The position numbers were made by a program, and so were the translations under genes. The notes below the pieces were generated by a model. That model was not told the origin of the DNA. It did not search any database and was given only the letters and a program-made list of their open reading frames with translations. A stretch of 64,000 nucleotides of DNA from contig NZ_JACHBD010000012.1 of the NCBI RefSeq assembly GCF_014200175.1, positions 124,001-188,000 on the forward strand, given 5' to 3'. Positions within the stretch are counted from its first letter, which is position 1. The number at the start of each line of letters is the position of its first letter. Below are positions 1-8,956 of this stretch, in pieces. The stretch comes from Rhizobium lentis (lineage in GTDB: Bacteria; Pseudomonadota; Alphaproteobacteria; Rhizobiales; Rhizobiaceae).

Positions 1-1176
1 TCGGCGCGCGATGGCCTGTCGCTGCTCGATCAGGCGATCGCCCATGGCGCCGGCGCCGTGCAGGCCGAAGCCGTGCGCGGCATGCTCGGCCTTGCCGATC
101 GCGCCCGGATCGTCGATCTCTTCCAGCATATCGTCAAAGGCGATGTCGCCGGCGCCCTCGGAGAATTCCAGAGCCAGTACGAGGCCGGCGCCAATCCGGT
201 GGTCGTGCTAACCGATCTTGCCGATTTCACCCATCTGGTGACGCGGCTAAAATATGTGCCGGATGCGGCAAACGACCCCTCCCTCAGCGAAATTGAACGC
301 ACCAAGGCGGCGGAGTTCGCCAAGGGTGTGGCGGTGACGACGCTGTCGCGCATCTGGCAGATGCTGCTGAAGGGGATTCCGGAAACGGAAGGCTCGTCGC
401 GCACGGCAGGGGCAGCCGAAATGGTGCTGATCCGGCTGGCGCATGCCGCGCATCTGCCGGCGCCCGAGGATGCGGCGCGGCGGCTTGCCGAATTTTCCGG
501 CGACGGTGCCGGCGCGCGCCCCTCCTCCCCGCCTTCCGGCGGCAGTAGCGGCAACGGAACACGGATTCCCTATCAGAGCAGCGTCGCGGCGCGGGCGCCG
601 GAGCCGACACTGCGGCCGCAGCCCTCAGGGCCGACCGCGATGCTGCGCGCCGTCCCCAATCCGGAACCGCAGACAATCGGCCGCGTCGAGACGAAGCCAG
701 CTGAAGCGCCGAAGCCGCTGGTCCCAGTCAATTCGATCGGCGATATCGTCGACCTCGCGGCCGAAAAGCGGGACGTCAAGCTGAAGGCGCTGGTGCGCAA
801 CTTCGTGCGGCCCGTGCGCATCGAGCCCGGGCGGCTGGACGTGAACCTCACCGAGGGCGCGCCAGGCACGCTGCTGAACGAGCTTGCCGTCAAACTGAAG
901 GAATGGACAGGCATCCACTGGATCGTCAGCACCAGCCGCGAAGAAGGCGGACCGACGATGGTGGAGGCGGAAGCCAAGGCGCAGCAACAGCGGGTCAGCG
1001 ATGCGCGCCAGGACCCCGATGTCGCGGCTATTCTTGCGCAGTTTCCGGGCGCGAAGATTATCGACGTGCGCATCAGGGCGCCGACGCCGCAGGAGGAAGC
1101 GGAAGAGGCGACACCGCCTGCCGCCGCCGAATCCGAAGAAGGCGACATCCTGCCGGGCGACGACCTAGAATTCTAG
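1..1176 (+). CDS. dnaX: DNA polymerase III gamma/tau subunit, C-terminal part (5' end outside window)
   Basis: The reading frame is open from base 1, so only the last 391 residues are present. It begins with SARDGLSLLDQAI, the conserved end of the AAA+ clamp-loader module, followed by the helical gamma/tau domain III (to about residue 165), then a Pro/Ala/Glu-rich linker and a tau-type C-terminal domain ending in an acidic tail. The protein is the clamp-loader motor of the replisome. The ybaB and recR genes follow on the same strand, the classical dnaX-ybaB-recR order, although a minus-strand MOSC gene lies between ybaB and recR here. Confidence 0.95.
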   Translation, partial: SARDGLSLLDQAIAHGAGAVQAEAVRGMLGLADRARIVDLFQHIVKGDVAGALGEFQSQYEAGANPVVVLTDLADFTHLVTRLKYVPDAANDPSLSEIERTKAAEFAKGVAVTTLSRIWQMLLKGIPETEGSSRTAGAAEMVLIRLAHAAHLPAPEDAARRLAEFSGDGAGARPSSPPSGGSSGNGTRIPYQSSVAARAPEPTLRPQPSGPTAMLRAVPNPEPQTIGRVETKPAEAPKPLVPVNSIGDIVDLAAEKRDVKLKALVRNFVRPVRIEPGRLDVNLTEGAPGTLLNELAVKLKEWTGIHWIVSTSREEGGPTMVEAEAKAQQQRVSDARQDPDVAAILAQFPGAKIIDVRIRAPTPQEEAEEATPPAAAESEEGDILPGDDLEF

Positions 1177-1198
1177 AGTTTCAAGAAGGAGCGAGACG

Positions 1199-1522
1199 AT
1201 GCGCGACATCATGGGCATGATGGGCAAAGTCAAGGAAATGCAGGCCAAGATGGAGCAGATGCAGGCGGAGATCGCCGAGCTCTCGGCCGAAGGCAAGGCC
1301 GGCGGCGGCCTCGTCACCGTCGTCATCTCAGGCAAGGGCGACCTGAAGAGCCTGAAGATCGATCCGTCGCTGTTCAAGGAAGACGATGTTGAGATCCTCG
1401 AGGACCTGATCGTCGCCGCCCACAAGGACGCCAAGGACAAGGCCGAAGCGCTCGCCGCCGAAAAGACCAAGGCGCTGACCGCCGGCCTGCCGATCCCGCC
1501 CGGCTTCAAGCTGCCGTTTTAA
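1199..1522 (+). CDS. YbaB/EbfC family nucleoid-associated protein
   Basis: A 107-aa protein starting MRDIMGMMGKVKEMQAKMEQ, with the amphipathic N-terminal helix and the GGGLVTVVISGKGDLKSLKI strand region typical of YbaB/EbfC. These small dimers bind DNA without strict sequence preference. The gene starts 22 bp after the dnaX stop, after an AAGGAG ribosome binding site, so it is probably co-transcribed with dnaX. Length is normal for the family. Confidence 0.95.
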   Translation: MRDIMGMMGKVKEMQAKMEQMQAEIAELSAEGKAGGGLVTVVISGKGDLKSLKIDPSLFKEDDVEILEDLIVAAHKDAKDKAEALAAEKTKALTAGLPIPPGFKLPF

Positions 1523-1606
1523 TCCAGGCAATCGATCTTCCATTTCACCGCTGTTGCGATGGGCGATGTGACAATCGCGTTCGCGATGCACAGGTGAAAC
1601 TGGCGC

Positions 1607-2224
1607 CTAACGCTGCGCTTCCAACATCGCTCGCAGCTTGTAGTGAATAGGGGCAGCGAGATATCGCGCCCGGTCGGCCTCCGAAAGCCGTCGACCGAAA
1701 TTTTCCATCAGCTCCGGCATTGTGACTTTGTCGCCGCCAAAAGACTGATGCTCCACCGGCATTCCGGCTTCGGCGATGCCGCTGCGGATGACGCGACAAT
1801 AGATGCCGGGGCGGGCGGCATCGGTATAGCGCTTGACGAATTTCGGATCGGCCATCCTGGCTGCGAAGGTGGCGCAGGGGATGCGGCATGCTGTGACTTC
1901 GAGGACGAGATCGCCTGATATGAAGCGGTCACCGACGGCAACATCGCGGTTGTCCAGATCCGAAATCAGCATGTTTTCGCCGAAGGCGCCGGGCTCATAG
2001 GGCCGGCCGATCTCGTTTGCCCACCAGTCAAGCGTCAGCGAGCCCTCGATATAGACAGCCTGATCGACGCCGCCATGGTGTTTGCGGTTGCAGATCGCGT
2101 CGCCGACCAGTCCCTCGGCATCGATCATCACGGCGCCGTTGACGGCGTGTTTGAAGATGCCGGTCTTGTAGCTCTTGCCGGGCAGCCGCTCCGGAGTGGC
2201 GGTGCAGAGCGCCAGTATTTTCAT
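1607..2224 (-). CDS. MOSC domain-containing protein (YiiM-like)
   Basis: A 205-aa protein (start MKILALCTATPERLPGKSYK). The MOSC beta-barrel is recognisable by GAFGENM, the AVGDRF strand and the cysteine-bearing RIPCATFA motif, followed by the C-terminal helical region found in YiiM proteins. MOSC proteins handle activated sulfur or the molybdenum cofactor; YiiM relatives reduce N-hydroxylated compounds with Moco. I chose the start at 2224 rather than the much longer open frame because upstream codons overlap recR on the other strand. The gene is inserted in reverse between ybaB and recR, so it needs its own promoter in the 57-bp gap before recR. Confidence 0.85.
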   Translation of the reverse strand: MKILALCTATPERLPGKSYKTGIFKHAVNGAVMIDAEGLVGDAICNRKHHGGVDQAVYIEGSLTLDWWANEIGRPYEPGAFGENMLISDLDNRDVAVGDRFISGDLVLEVTACRIPCATFAARMADPKFVKRYTDAARPGIYCRVIRSGIAEAGMPVEHQSFGGDKVTMPELMENFGRRLSEADRARYLAAPIHYKLRAMLEAQR

Positions 2225-2281
2225 GGGACGGCCGATCCTTCCGCGATTCCGTTTTCGTTGCATATCAGCTAAGAACGGCGC

Positions 2282-2887
2282 ATGGCAAAACGAGTCACCG
2301 GCCCCGAAATCGAAAAACTCATCCAGCTTCTGGCGAAGGTGCCGGGCCTCGGGCCGCGCTCGGCCCGCCGGGCGGCGTTGCATCTGATCAAGAAGAAGGA
2401 CCAGTTGCTCGGGCCGCTCTCGAACGCGATGGGCGAAGCCTATGACAAGGTGAAGATCTGCTCGCGCTGCGGCAATGTCGATACGGTCGACCCCTGCACC
2501 GTCTGCACCGACACGCAGCGTGATCAATCCGTCATCATCGTCGTCGAAGACGTGTCGGACCTCTGGGCGTTGGAACGGGCGGGCGCGATGAACGCCGCCT
2601 ACCACGTGCTCGGCGGCACGCTGTCACCACTCGACGGGATCGGACCTGATGACCTCAACATTCGCGGGTTAATCGATCGGATCGGCGACGGCGGCATCCG
2701 CGAACTGATCATCGCCGTCAACGCCACCGTCGAGGGGCAGACAACGGCGCATTACATCACCGATCAGTTGCAGGGGCTCGATGTGAAGATCACGCGGCTG
2801 GCGCATGGCGTGCCGGTCGGCGGTGAGCTCGACTATCTCGATGAGGGCACGCTGGCGGCGGCCCTTCGGGCGCGGACGGTAATATGA
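2282..2887 (+). CDS. recR: Recombination mediator protein RecR
   Basis: A 201-aa protein of normal length. It has the N-terminal helix-hairpin-helix (VPGLGPRSARRAALHL), a four-cysteine zinc finger (C60, C63, C72, C75) and a Toprim domain beginning at IIVVEDVSD. RecR works with RecF and RecO to load RecA on gapped DNA. It is the third member of the dnaX-ybaB-recR group. Confidence 0.97.
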   Translation: MAKRVTGPEIEKLIQLLAKVPGLGPRSARRAALHLIKKKDQLLGPLSNAMGEAYDKVKICSRCGNVDTVDPCTVCTDTQRDQSVIIVVEDVSDLWALERAGAMNAAYHVLGGTLSPLDGIGPDDLNIRGLIDRIGDGGIRELIIAVNATVEGQTTAHYITDQLQGLDVKITRLAHGVPVGGELDYLDEGTLAAALRARTVI

Positions 2888-2910
2888 GGGGTTTGTATAT
2901 GCGGCGCCAC

Positions 2911-3096
2911 ACCCCCCTCTGCCTTGCCGGGCATCTCCGCCACAAGGGGGGAGATCGGCAAGATGCACCGGCCCTGCGAAATCTTGATCGTGAGCCAAGC
3001 AGCTCCGGTCCCCTGCCGCGTTTGATTGGGGTAACAGCGTGCCCCCAGCCGATCTCCCCCCCTGTGGGGGAGATGTCCGGCAGGACAGAGGGGGGT
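2911..3096. repeat. RIME-like rhizobial intergenic mosaic repeat (large imperfect inverted repeat)
   Basis: The left arm (ACCCCCCTCTGCCTTGCCGG with GGCATCTCCGCCACAAGGGGGGAGAT behind it) and the right arm (GATCTCCCCCCCTGTGGGGGAGATGTCCGGCAGGACAGAGGGGGGT region) are reverse complements with small differences, separated by about 80 bp. Such GC-rich palindromic mosaics are known in rhizobial intergenic DNA (RIME type). Here the element sits directly between recR and the transglycosylase gene, and its right arm overlaps the likely start codon of the latter. Confidence 0.75.
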
Positions 3097-4344
3097 GTTC
3101 CACGAGGGCTGCGGATACTCGCATTCGCGATGATGACTGCCCTACTTCCTCTCCCCTCCCACGCAGCCCCATCGAAAGCCGATGTCGAGGCCCAGTTCGA
3201 GAGCTGGGTGCAGAAGGACCTCTGGCCGCAGGCCAAGGCGGGCGGCATTTCCGAGAAGACTTTCAAGGCCGCCTTCTCAGGCGTCACGCTGAACTGGAAC
3301 CTGCCGGATCTCGCTCCGCCGGGATTCCCGCCGCCCAAGGAGCAGAAACAGACACAGGCGGAGTTTTCCTCGCCTGGCCCCTATTTCAACGAGGACCGGC
3401 TGAAGAAGCTCGCCGCAACCGGGCGCGGCTTTGCCGCGCAATATGGCTCGACGCTGAAGCGGATCGAGAAGACTTACGGCGTGCCGGGGTCGATCGTGCT
3501 TGCCATTTGGGGCCGGGAGACGGGCTTCGGCGCGGCAAAGATACCGAATTCGGCGGTCGAGGTGCTGGCAACCAAGGCCTTCATGTCGACGCGCAAGGAA
3601 ATGTTCCGCACCGAGCTGGTGGCGGCGCTGCATATTCTCGACGGCGGCGACGTGACGCCCGCCGAATTCAAGAGCTCGTGGGCCGGGGCGCTCGGCCAGC
3701 CACAATTCATGCCGACGAGCTATCTGAAATATGCGGTGGATTTCGATGGCGACGGTCACCGCAATATCTGGACCTCGGTGCCGGATACGCTTGCCTCGAT
3801 CGCCAATTACCTAGTCAAGAAAGGCTGGCAGCGCGATCGCGACTGGGGCTTCGAGGTTTCGATACCGGAGGCGGTCTCCTGCGCGCAAGAGGGTCCAGAC
3901 CTCGCGAAGCCGCTGTCGCATTGGGCCTCGCTCGGCATCGCGCGCATCTCCGGCAAGAACTTCCCCTCGGGCGAGATGAACACCCAAAGCATGATGCTGG
4001 TTCCGGCCGGCCGCGACGGGCCGGAATTCATCGTCACGCCGAATTTTTACATCATCAAGGAATATAATAATTCCGATCTCTACGCGCTCTATATCGGCAA
4101 TCTCGCCGACCGGATCGGCTATAACGGCGGCGCCTTTGAGGGCCGATGGGGCGATGTCGGCAAGATGCTGCGTTCGGATGTCGCCGCCATGCAGAAGGCG
4201 CTCGAACGGCAGGGTTACGATGTCGGCGGTTCCGACGGTCTGCCGGGCTACAAGACACGCCGATCGATCGGCCAATGGCAGGCAAAGAACGGCATGAAGC
4301 CGACATGCTTTCCCGAAGCCACGATGAAGGGTAGCCTGAAGTAA
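3073..4344 (+). CDS. Lytic murein transglycosylase with C-terminal peptidoglycan-binding domain
   Basis: About 423 aa from the chosen ATG. A signal peptide (LRILAFAMMTALLPLPSHAA) leads to the MltB-type catalytic domain, with the glutamate in IWGRETGFG and the motifs ALGQPQFMP and DFDGDGHRNIW. The last 70 residues (MLRSDVAAMQKALERQGYDV onward) form a PG_binding_1 repeat. It cleaves peptidoglycan glycan strands in the periplasm. The open frame extends back to 2884, but that part is encoded by the RIME-like repeat. I chose 3073 because it leaves a complete signal peptide; ATGs at 3130 and 3133 are alternatives that would shorten it. Confidence 0.88.
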   Translation: MSGRTEGGVPRGLRILAFAMMTALLPLPSHAAPSKADVEAQFESWVQKDLWPQAKAGGISEKTFKAAFSGVTLNWNLPDLAPPGFPPPKEQKQTQAEFSSPGPYFNEDRLKKLAATGRGFAAQYGSTLKRIEKTYGVPGSIVLAIWGRETGFGAAKIPNSAVEVLATKAFMSTRKEMFRTELVAALHILDGGDVTPAEFKSSWAGALGQPQFMPTSYLKYAVDFDGDGHRNIWTSVPDTLASIANYLVKKGWQRDRDWGFEVSIPEAVSCAQEGPDLAKPLSHWASLGIARISGKNFPSGEMNTQSMMLVPAGRDGPEFIVTPNFYIIKEYNNSDLYALYIGNLADRIGYNGGAFEGRWGDVGKMLRSDVAAMQKALERQGYDVGGSDGLPGYKTRRSIGQWQAKNGMKPTCFPEATMKGSLK

Positions 4345-4348
4345 GGCT

Positions 4349-4804
4349 TCAGAGACTGCGCTTTAGCCCTTCATGACTCGCGACGAAGCCGAGCTTTTCA
4401 TAGAAGCGAATCGAATCCCCTCGCGTCTTGTCCGTTGTCAGCTGCACGAGGCCGCAGCCCCGCTCGGCGCACTGGGCGATCGCCCATTCGATGAATTCGG
4501 AGCCGAGGCCGGAGCCACGCAAACCCCGGGCGATTCGCACGCTTTCGATCTGGCCGCGCCACATGCCCGTTCTCGACAGGCCGGGAATGAAGCTCAGCTG
4601 CAGACAGCCGACAACCTGATTGTCCGCATCGCTTGCCACGGCGAGCATCTGGTTGGCATCCGCCTCGATCGCGGCGAAAGCCGAGAGATAACTCGCATCG
4701 ATAGGGTCCGAAACGATCTCCCTGGCGCTGCCGAGATCATCATCGGCCAAAAGCCGGACGATGGCGGCAAGATCGGATTGGCGGGCGAGCCTGAAATTAT
4801 ACAT
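4349..4804 (-). CDS. GNAT family N-acetyltransferase
   Basis: A 151-aa protein (MYNFRLARQSDLAAIVRLLA) with the acetyl-CoA binding motif RGLRGSGLGS and the C-terminal DSIRFYEKLGFV strand of single-domain GNAT enzymes. The substrate is unknown. The ATG at 4804 is preceded by GAGGA at good spacing. The gene follows the MFS exporter with 8 bp between them and ends 5 bp from the convergent transglycosylase gene. It is probably co-transcribed with the exporter, which would fit a shared role in detoxification, but this is inference. Confidence 0.85.
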   Translation of the reverse strand: MYNFRLARQSDLAAIVRLLADDDLGSAREIVSDPIDASYLSAFAAIEADANQMLAVASDADNQVVGCLQLSFIPGLSRTGMWRGQIESVRIARGLRGSGLGSEFIEWAIAQCAERGCGLVQLTTDKTRGDSIRFYEKLGFVASHEGLKRSL

Positions 4805-4812
4805 GCCTGTCC

Positions 4813-6465
4813 TCAATGATGCAGATCGATCGGCGCCTTATGGAAGACGTCATCGCCGGGCGGGATGGCCTGACGCTCGATCATCCGGTGAACATGCGGC
4901 GGACCTTCGCCGCGGTGAAGGGCGCGTAGCCTGTCGATATTTTCGGCATCGGCCTGCGTGCGCCGCTGGTTGTGCCTGATATATTCGACCCAGGTCGGCG
5001 TGTTGTAGGTTTCGGTCCAAAGCCCGGGATTTTCGAGATCGCGCATCAGCGCCCAGTGCCGCGCGCCATCGCGGATGCGGATACGCCGCCGCTCGCCCAT
5101 CAACGTCATGAATTCCGCAAGATCGTCGTCGGCGATCTCGTAGTCGACCTGGATGACGATCGGACCGCTGCGCGGCGTGATGTCGAGGCTGAGCGCCGGC
5201 GCGGTGAAGCGGTTCAGCGGATCCAGATTGAGCGAGGCGAAGGCCGGCATCGAAAAGCGCAGGCCGATCGCAATGCCGAGCAGCATGACGACGGATGACG
5301 TCAGCAGCGCGTTGGCGACGCCGTAGCGATCGGCAGCAACGCCCCACAGCCAGCTGCCGCCGGCAATGCCGCCGAAGGTGACGGTCTGGTAGAGCGACAG
5401 CGCGCGGCCCACCACCCAGCGCGGAGTCGAGAGCTGGACGATGGTATTGAAAAGCGACAGCGCCGAAACCCAGCAGGCGCCGGCGACGAGCAGTCCGGCT
5501 GAGGTGAGGACGGCGCTCGGGCTGACGGCCGCAATGACGGCGCTGAGCGCAAAGCCGGCAAAGGCCAGGCGGATGATCGTCTCGCCGGAAAACGCCTGAC
5601 GAATTCTCGCACTCAGCACGGCGCCGCCGATCGCGCCGATGCCGAAAGCGCCGAGCATGAAGCCATAGGTCAGCGGTCCGCCGGCCACCAGATCAAGCGC
5701 GACAACCGGCAGAAGCGCCAGGATCGAGCTGGCGCCGATGCCGAAGATAAGCCCCCTGACGAGAACCTTTTCGAGATTGGGCGACATGGAGACATATCGC
5801 AGGCCGGCGAAGATGGCGCTGGCGAGCGCCTCCCGCGGCAGGGTCGAAACCGGCGCGCTCGGCCGCCAACGCGACAAAGCGTAGATCAGTGGCAGATAAC
5901 TCAGCGTGTTGACGGCAAAGGCCGCGGCGGCGCCGGCGGCCGCCACGATGGCGCCGCCGATCGCCGGGCCGACGCTGCGGGTGATGTTGAAGCCCATGCT
6001 GTTCAGGGTGACGGCGCCCGGCAGATCGGCGCGCGGCACCATGTCGCCGACCGAGGCCTGCCAGGAGGGATTGTTGAGCGCCGTGCCGCAGCCGATCAGG
6101 AAGGTGAAGAAGAGCAGCAGCCAAGGCGTGATCCAGCCGAGAAGCGCCGCGGCCGTCAGCAGGCCTGAGACCGTCAGCATCATGCATTGCGCCGTCAGCA
6201 TCACCCGGCGGCGGTCGTAATTGTCGGCGAGCGCGCCCGATATCAGGGAAAACAGCATGATCGGCAGTGCCGTCGAGGTCTGCACCAGCGCGACCATATC
6301 CTCCGAAGCGGTGATCGTCGTCATCATCCAGGCAGCACCCACCGCCTGGATCAAGCCGCCGAAATTCGAGGAAAGGCTCGCAAACCATATGGCGCGATAA
6401 GTCTCGTGCCGTAAAGGCGCCAATGTCGACGGAGTGTACGCCACGATTTCTCCCGCTTTTGTCAT
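4813..6465 (-). CDS. MFS_3 family exporter (EntS-like)
   Basis: About 550 aa. The first 420 residues form a 12-segment major facilitator carrier, with GALADNYDRRRVM as the loop 2-3 signature and N-terminal motif YRAIWFASLSSNFGG. The last 110 residues are a soluble ferredoxin-like domain usual for this MFS_3 group. Members export siderophores or drugs at the inner membrane. I selected the ATG at 6465 (MTKAGEIVAYTP, preceded by GGCGGGG); the frame stays open upstream into rimP but that part is not coding-like. It is divergent from the rimP operon. Confidence 0.85.
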   Translation of the reverse strand: MTKAGEIVAYTPSTLAPLRHETYRAIWFASLSSNFGGLIQAVGAAWMMTTITASEDMVALVQTSTALPIMLFSLISGALADNYDRRRVMLTAQCMMLTVSGLLTAAALLGWITPWLLLFFTFLIGCGTALNNPSWQASVGDMVPRADLPGAVTLNSMGFNITRSVGPAIGGAIVAAAGAAAAFAVNTLSYLPLIYALSRWRPSAPVSTLPREALASAIFAGLRYVSMSPNLEKVLVRGLIFGIGASSILALLPVVALDLVAGGPLTYGFMLGAFGIGAIGGAVLSARIRQAFSGETIIRLAFAGFALSAVIAAVSPSAVLTSAGLLVAGACWVSALSLFNTIVQLSTPRWVVGRALSLYQTVTFGGIAGGSWLWGVAADRYGVANALLTSSVVMLLGIAIGLRFSMPAFASLNLDPLNRFTAPALSLDITPRSGPIVIQVDYEIADDDLAEFMTLMGERRRIRIRDGARHWALMRDLENPGLWTETYNTPTWVEYIRHNQRRTQADAENIDRLRALHRGEGPPHVHRMIERQAIPPGDDVFHKAPIDLHH

Positions 6466-6556
6466 TGCCCCGCCGGGCAATATATGCCCATGACCGGCGC
6501 TGGCCATAGGCGCGTTCGCCTTGTCGGAGGCGAATTGGCGGAATCGGTCGTAGACC

Positions 6557-6585
6557 TTGCAATTTCGTAAAAACCCGACTATATG
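6557..6585 (+). promoter_or_regulatory. Probable sigma-70 promoter of the rimP-nusA-infB operon
   Basis: TTGCAA (6557-6562) and TATATG (6580-6585) are separated by exactly 17 bp. This is a good housekeeping promoter placed about 100 bp before rimP, and the leader hairpin lies just downstream of the predicted start of transcription. Confidence 0.65.
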
Positions 6586-6611
6586 GCTCTCAAATTCTTG
6601 ATCGCTTGATG

Positions 6612-6642
6612 AAGAGTGGGCCGCAAGGACCCGCTCTTTTTT
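6612..6642 (+). terminator. Leader terminator/attenuator hairpin before rimP
   Basis: AAGAGTGGG pairs with CCCGCTCTT (one G-U pair), extended by CC/GG closing a GCAA tetraloop, and is followed directly by TTTTTT. It is a complete intrinsic terminator about 20 bp after the predicted start site and about 45 bp before rimP. It could attenuate the operon or yield a short leader RNA. Confidence 0.7.
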
Positions 6643-6688
6643 ATTAGCTCGATCGCCTGAACAGCAGAAATTGCGAGGAGCGCACCGC

Positions 6689-7294
6689 TTGGCGGACATG
6701 ACGAACGCAGACAACGACCTTGAGCCGCGGCTGATTACCGAAACCGGGCTTGACCAGCGTCTTGCCGATATCATCGAACCCGTTCTCATCGGGATGGGCT
6801 TCCGGCTGATCCGCGTGCGCATGCTGAACCAGAACGGCATGACGATGCAGGTGATGGCCGAGCGCAACGACGGTACGATGACGGTCCAGGACTGCGAAGA
6901 AGTCTCGATGGCGATTTCTCCCGTCCTCGATGTGGAAGATCCGATCGATAAAGAGTATCATCTCGAAGTGTCTTCGCCCGGCATCGACCGTCCGATGGTG
7001 CGGAAATCCGATTTCGTTCGCTGGCAAGGTCACCTGGTGAAATGCGAGACGTCGATCATGATCGGCAACCGCAAGCGCTTCCGCGGCAAGATCGTCGAAG
7101 CCGACGCAGATGGTTTCACGCTCGAGCGTGACCAGGTTGCCTACGGAGAAGAGCTGAACGTCACCATTCCTTTCACCGCGCTCAGCGATGCGAAACTCAT
7201 CCTGACCGACGACCTGATCCGCGATGCATTGCGCGCCGACAAGCTGGCGAAAGCGCAGGCCGCCAACCAGAACGAAGCGGACGAGCAGGAATAA
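6689..7294 (+). CDS. rimP: Ribosome maturation factor RimP
   Basis: About 201 aa with the RimP N-terminal domain (LADIIEPVLIGMGFRLIRVR, VEDPIDKEYHLEVSSPGIDR) and the C-terminal Sm-like fold (FRGKIVEADADGFTL). RimP is needed for 30S subunit assembly. The TTG at 6689 lies 9 bp after GAGGAG; the ATG at 6698 is the alternative. First gene of the rimP-nusA-ylxR-infB-rbfA-truB operon. Confidence 0.95.
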   Translation: MADMTNADNDLEPRLITETGLDQRLADIIEPVLIGMGFRLIRVRMLNQNGMTMQVMAERNDGTMTVQDCEEVSMAISPVLDVEDPIDKEYHLEVSSPGIDRPMVRKSDFVRWQGHLVKCETSIMIGNRKRFRGKIVEADADGFTLERDQVAYGEELNVTIPFTALSDAKLILTDDLIRDALRADKLAKAQAANQNEADEQE

Positions 7295-7354
7295 CCGATT
7301 AACAGACCGCTCCCAGGGACGGGAACCCCGGAGTAAAGACGGAGAAACAAGACA

Positions 7355-8956
7355 ATGGCAGTCAGTGCGAACCGGCTCGAACTTCTGCAGATCGCAGATG
7401 CAGTGGCGCGCGAAAAGGTCATCGACCGCGAGATCGTGCTTGCCGCAATGGCCGATGCCATTCAGAAGGCGGCACGCTCGCGTTACGGCACCGAATCCAA
7501 CATCCGTGCCGACATCAATCCGAAGACCGGCGAAATCCGGCTGCAGCGTCTGCTCGAAGTCGTCGACAAGGCCGAGGATTATTCGACGCAGATCCCGCTG
7601 GAGCTCGCCCGCGACCGCAACCCGGATGCCGCACTCGGCGATTTCATTGCCGATCCGCTGCCGCCGATGGATTTCGGCCGTATCGCCGCTCAGTCCGCCA
7701 AGCAGGTGATCGTCCAGAAGGTGCGTGAAGCCGAGCGCGACCGCCAGTTCGATGAATTCAAGGACCGCGTCGGCGAGATCGTCAACGGCACCGTCAAGCG
7801 CGTCGAATACGGCAACGTCATCGTCGATCTCGGCCGTGGCGAAGGCATCATCCGCCGCGACGAAATGATCCCGCGGGAAAACGTGCGCTATGGCGATCGC
7901 GTCCGTGCCTATGTCTATGACGTCCGCCGCGAACAGCGCGGCCCACAGATCTTCCTGTCGCGCACGCATCCGCAGTTCATGGTGAAGCTCTTCACCATGG
8001 AAGTGCCTGAAATCTATGACGGCATCATTCAGGTGAAGTCGGTTGCCCGCGATCCGGGCTCGCGCGCCAAGATTGCCGTGATCTCGAACGACAGTTCGAT
8101 CGATCCGGTCGGCGCCTGCGTCGGTATGCGCGGCTCGCGCGTCCAGGCCGTCGTCGGCGAGCTCCAGGGTGAGAAGATCGATATCATCCCGTGGTCGCAG
8201 GATCCGGCAACCTTCGTCGTCAACGCCCTGCAGCCGGCCGAGGTCGCCAAGGTCGTTCTCGACGAGGATGCCGAGCGCATCGAAGTGGTGGTTCCCGACG
8301 AGCAGCTGTCGCTTGCGATCGGCCGCCGCGGCCAGAACGTCCGCTTGGCGTCGCAGCTGACCGGCTGGGATATCGACATCATGACGGAGGCCGAGGAATC
8401 GGAGCGCCGTCAGAAGGAATTCAACGAGCGCACCAACCTGTTCATGGATTCGCTCGACGTCGACGAAATGGTCGGCCAAGTCCTGGCATCGGAAGGTTTT
8501 GCCGCCGTCGAGGAACTTGCCTATGTCGATCTCGACGAAATCGCCTCGATCGATGGTTTCGATGAAGATACCGCGCAGGAAATCCAGACCCGCGCCCGTG
8601 AATATCTGGAGAAGCTCGAAGCCGAGATGGATGAGAAGCGTAAGGCGCTCGGCGTTGAGGACGAGTTGCGCCAGATCGACGGCATGACCGCCCAGATGAT
8701 GGTGGCGCTCGGCGAAGACGGCATCAAGACGATCGAGGATTTTGCTGGCTGCGCCGCTGACGATCTCGTCGGCTGGACGGAGCGAAAGAACGGCGAAACG
8801 AAGAAGTTCGAGGGCCTGTTCTCGAAGTTCGACGTCTCGCGCGTCGAGGCCGAACAGATGATCGTCCAGGCTCGGCTTGCGGCCGGCTGGATTACCGAAG
8901 AGGACCTGGCGAAGGGGACCGAAGAAGAGGTCACCGAAGCCGAACAGGAAGCATGA
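7355..8956 (+). CDS. nusA: Transcription termination/antitermination factor NusA
   Basis: 533 aa. In order: N-terminal RNA polymerase-binding domain (1-125), S1 domain (GEIVNGTVKRVEYGNVIVDL, about 140-205), two KH domains with GACVGMRGSRVQAVVGEL and AIGRRGQNVRLASQL, and two C-terminal helix-hairpin-helix acidic repeats (about 360-515). It binds RNA polymerase and nascent RNA to control pausing and termination. The stop overlaps the start of the next gene by 4 bp. Confidence 0.98.
   Translation: MAVSANRLELLQIADAVAREKVIDREIVLAAMADAIQKAARSRYGTESNIRADINPKTGEIRLQRLLEVVDKAEDYSTQIPLELARDRNPDAALGDFIADPLPPMDFGRIAAQSAKQVIVQKVREAERDRQFDEFKDRVGEIVNGTVKRVEYGNVIVDLGRGEGIIRRDEMIPRENVRYGDRVRAYVYDVRREQRGPQIFLSRTHPQFMVKLFTMEVPEIYDGIIQVKSVARDPGSRAKIAVISNDSSIDPVGACVGMRGSRVQAVVGELQGEKIDIIPWSQDPATFVVNALQPAEVAKVVLDEDAERIEVVVPDEQLSLAIGRRGQNVRLASQLTGWDIDIMTEAEESERRQKEFNERTNLFMDSLDVDEMVGQVLASEGFAAVEELAYVDLDEIASIDGFDEDTAQEIQTRAREYLEKLEAEMDEKRKALGVEDELRQIDGMTAQMMVALGEDGIKTIEDFAGCAADDLVGWTERKNGETKKFEGLFSKFDVSRVEAEQMIVQARLAAGWITEEDLAKGTEEEVTEAEQEA

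Noticed and set aside
2885..3072. Open frame extending the transglycosylase upstream to 2884
   Set aside because: It is the translation of an intergenic repeat and would bury the signal peptide.
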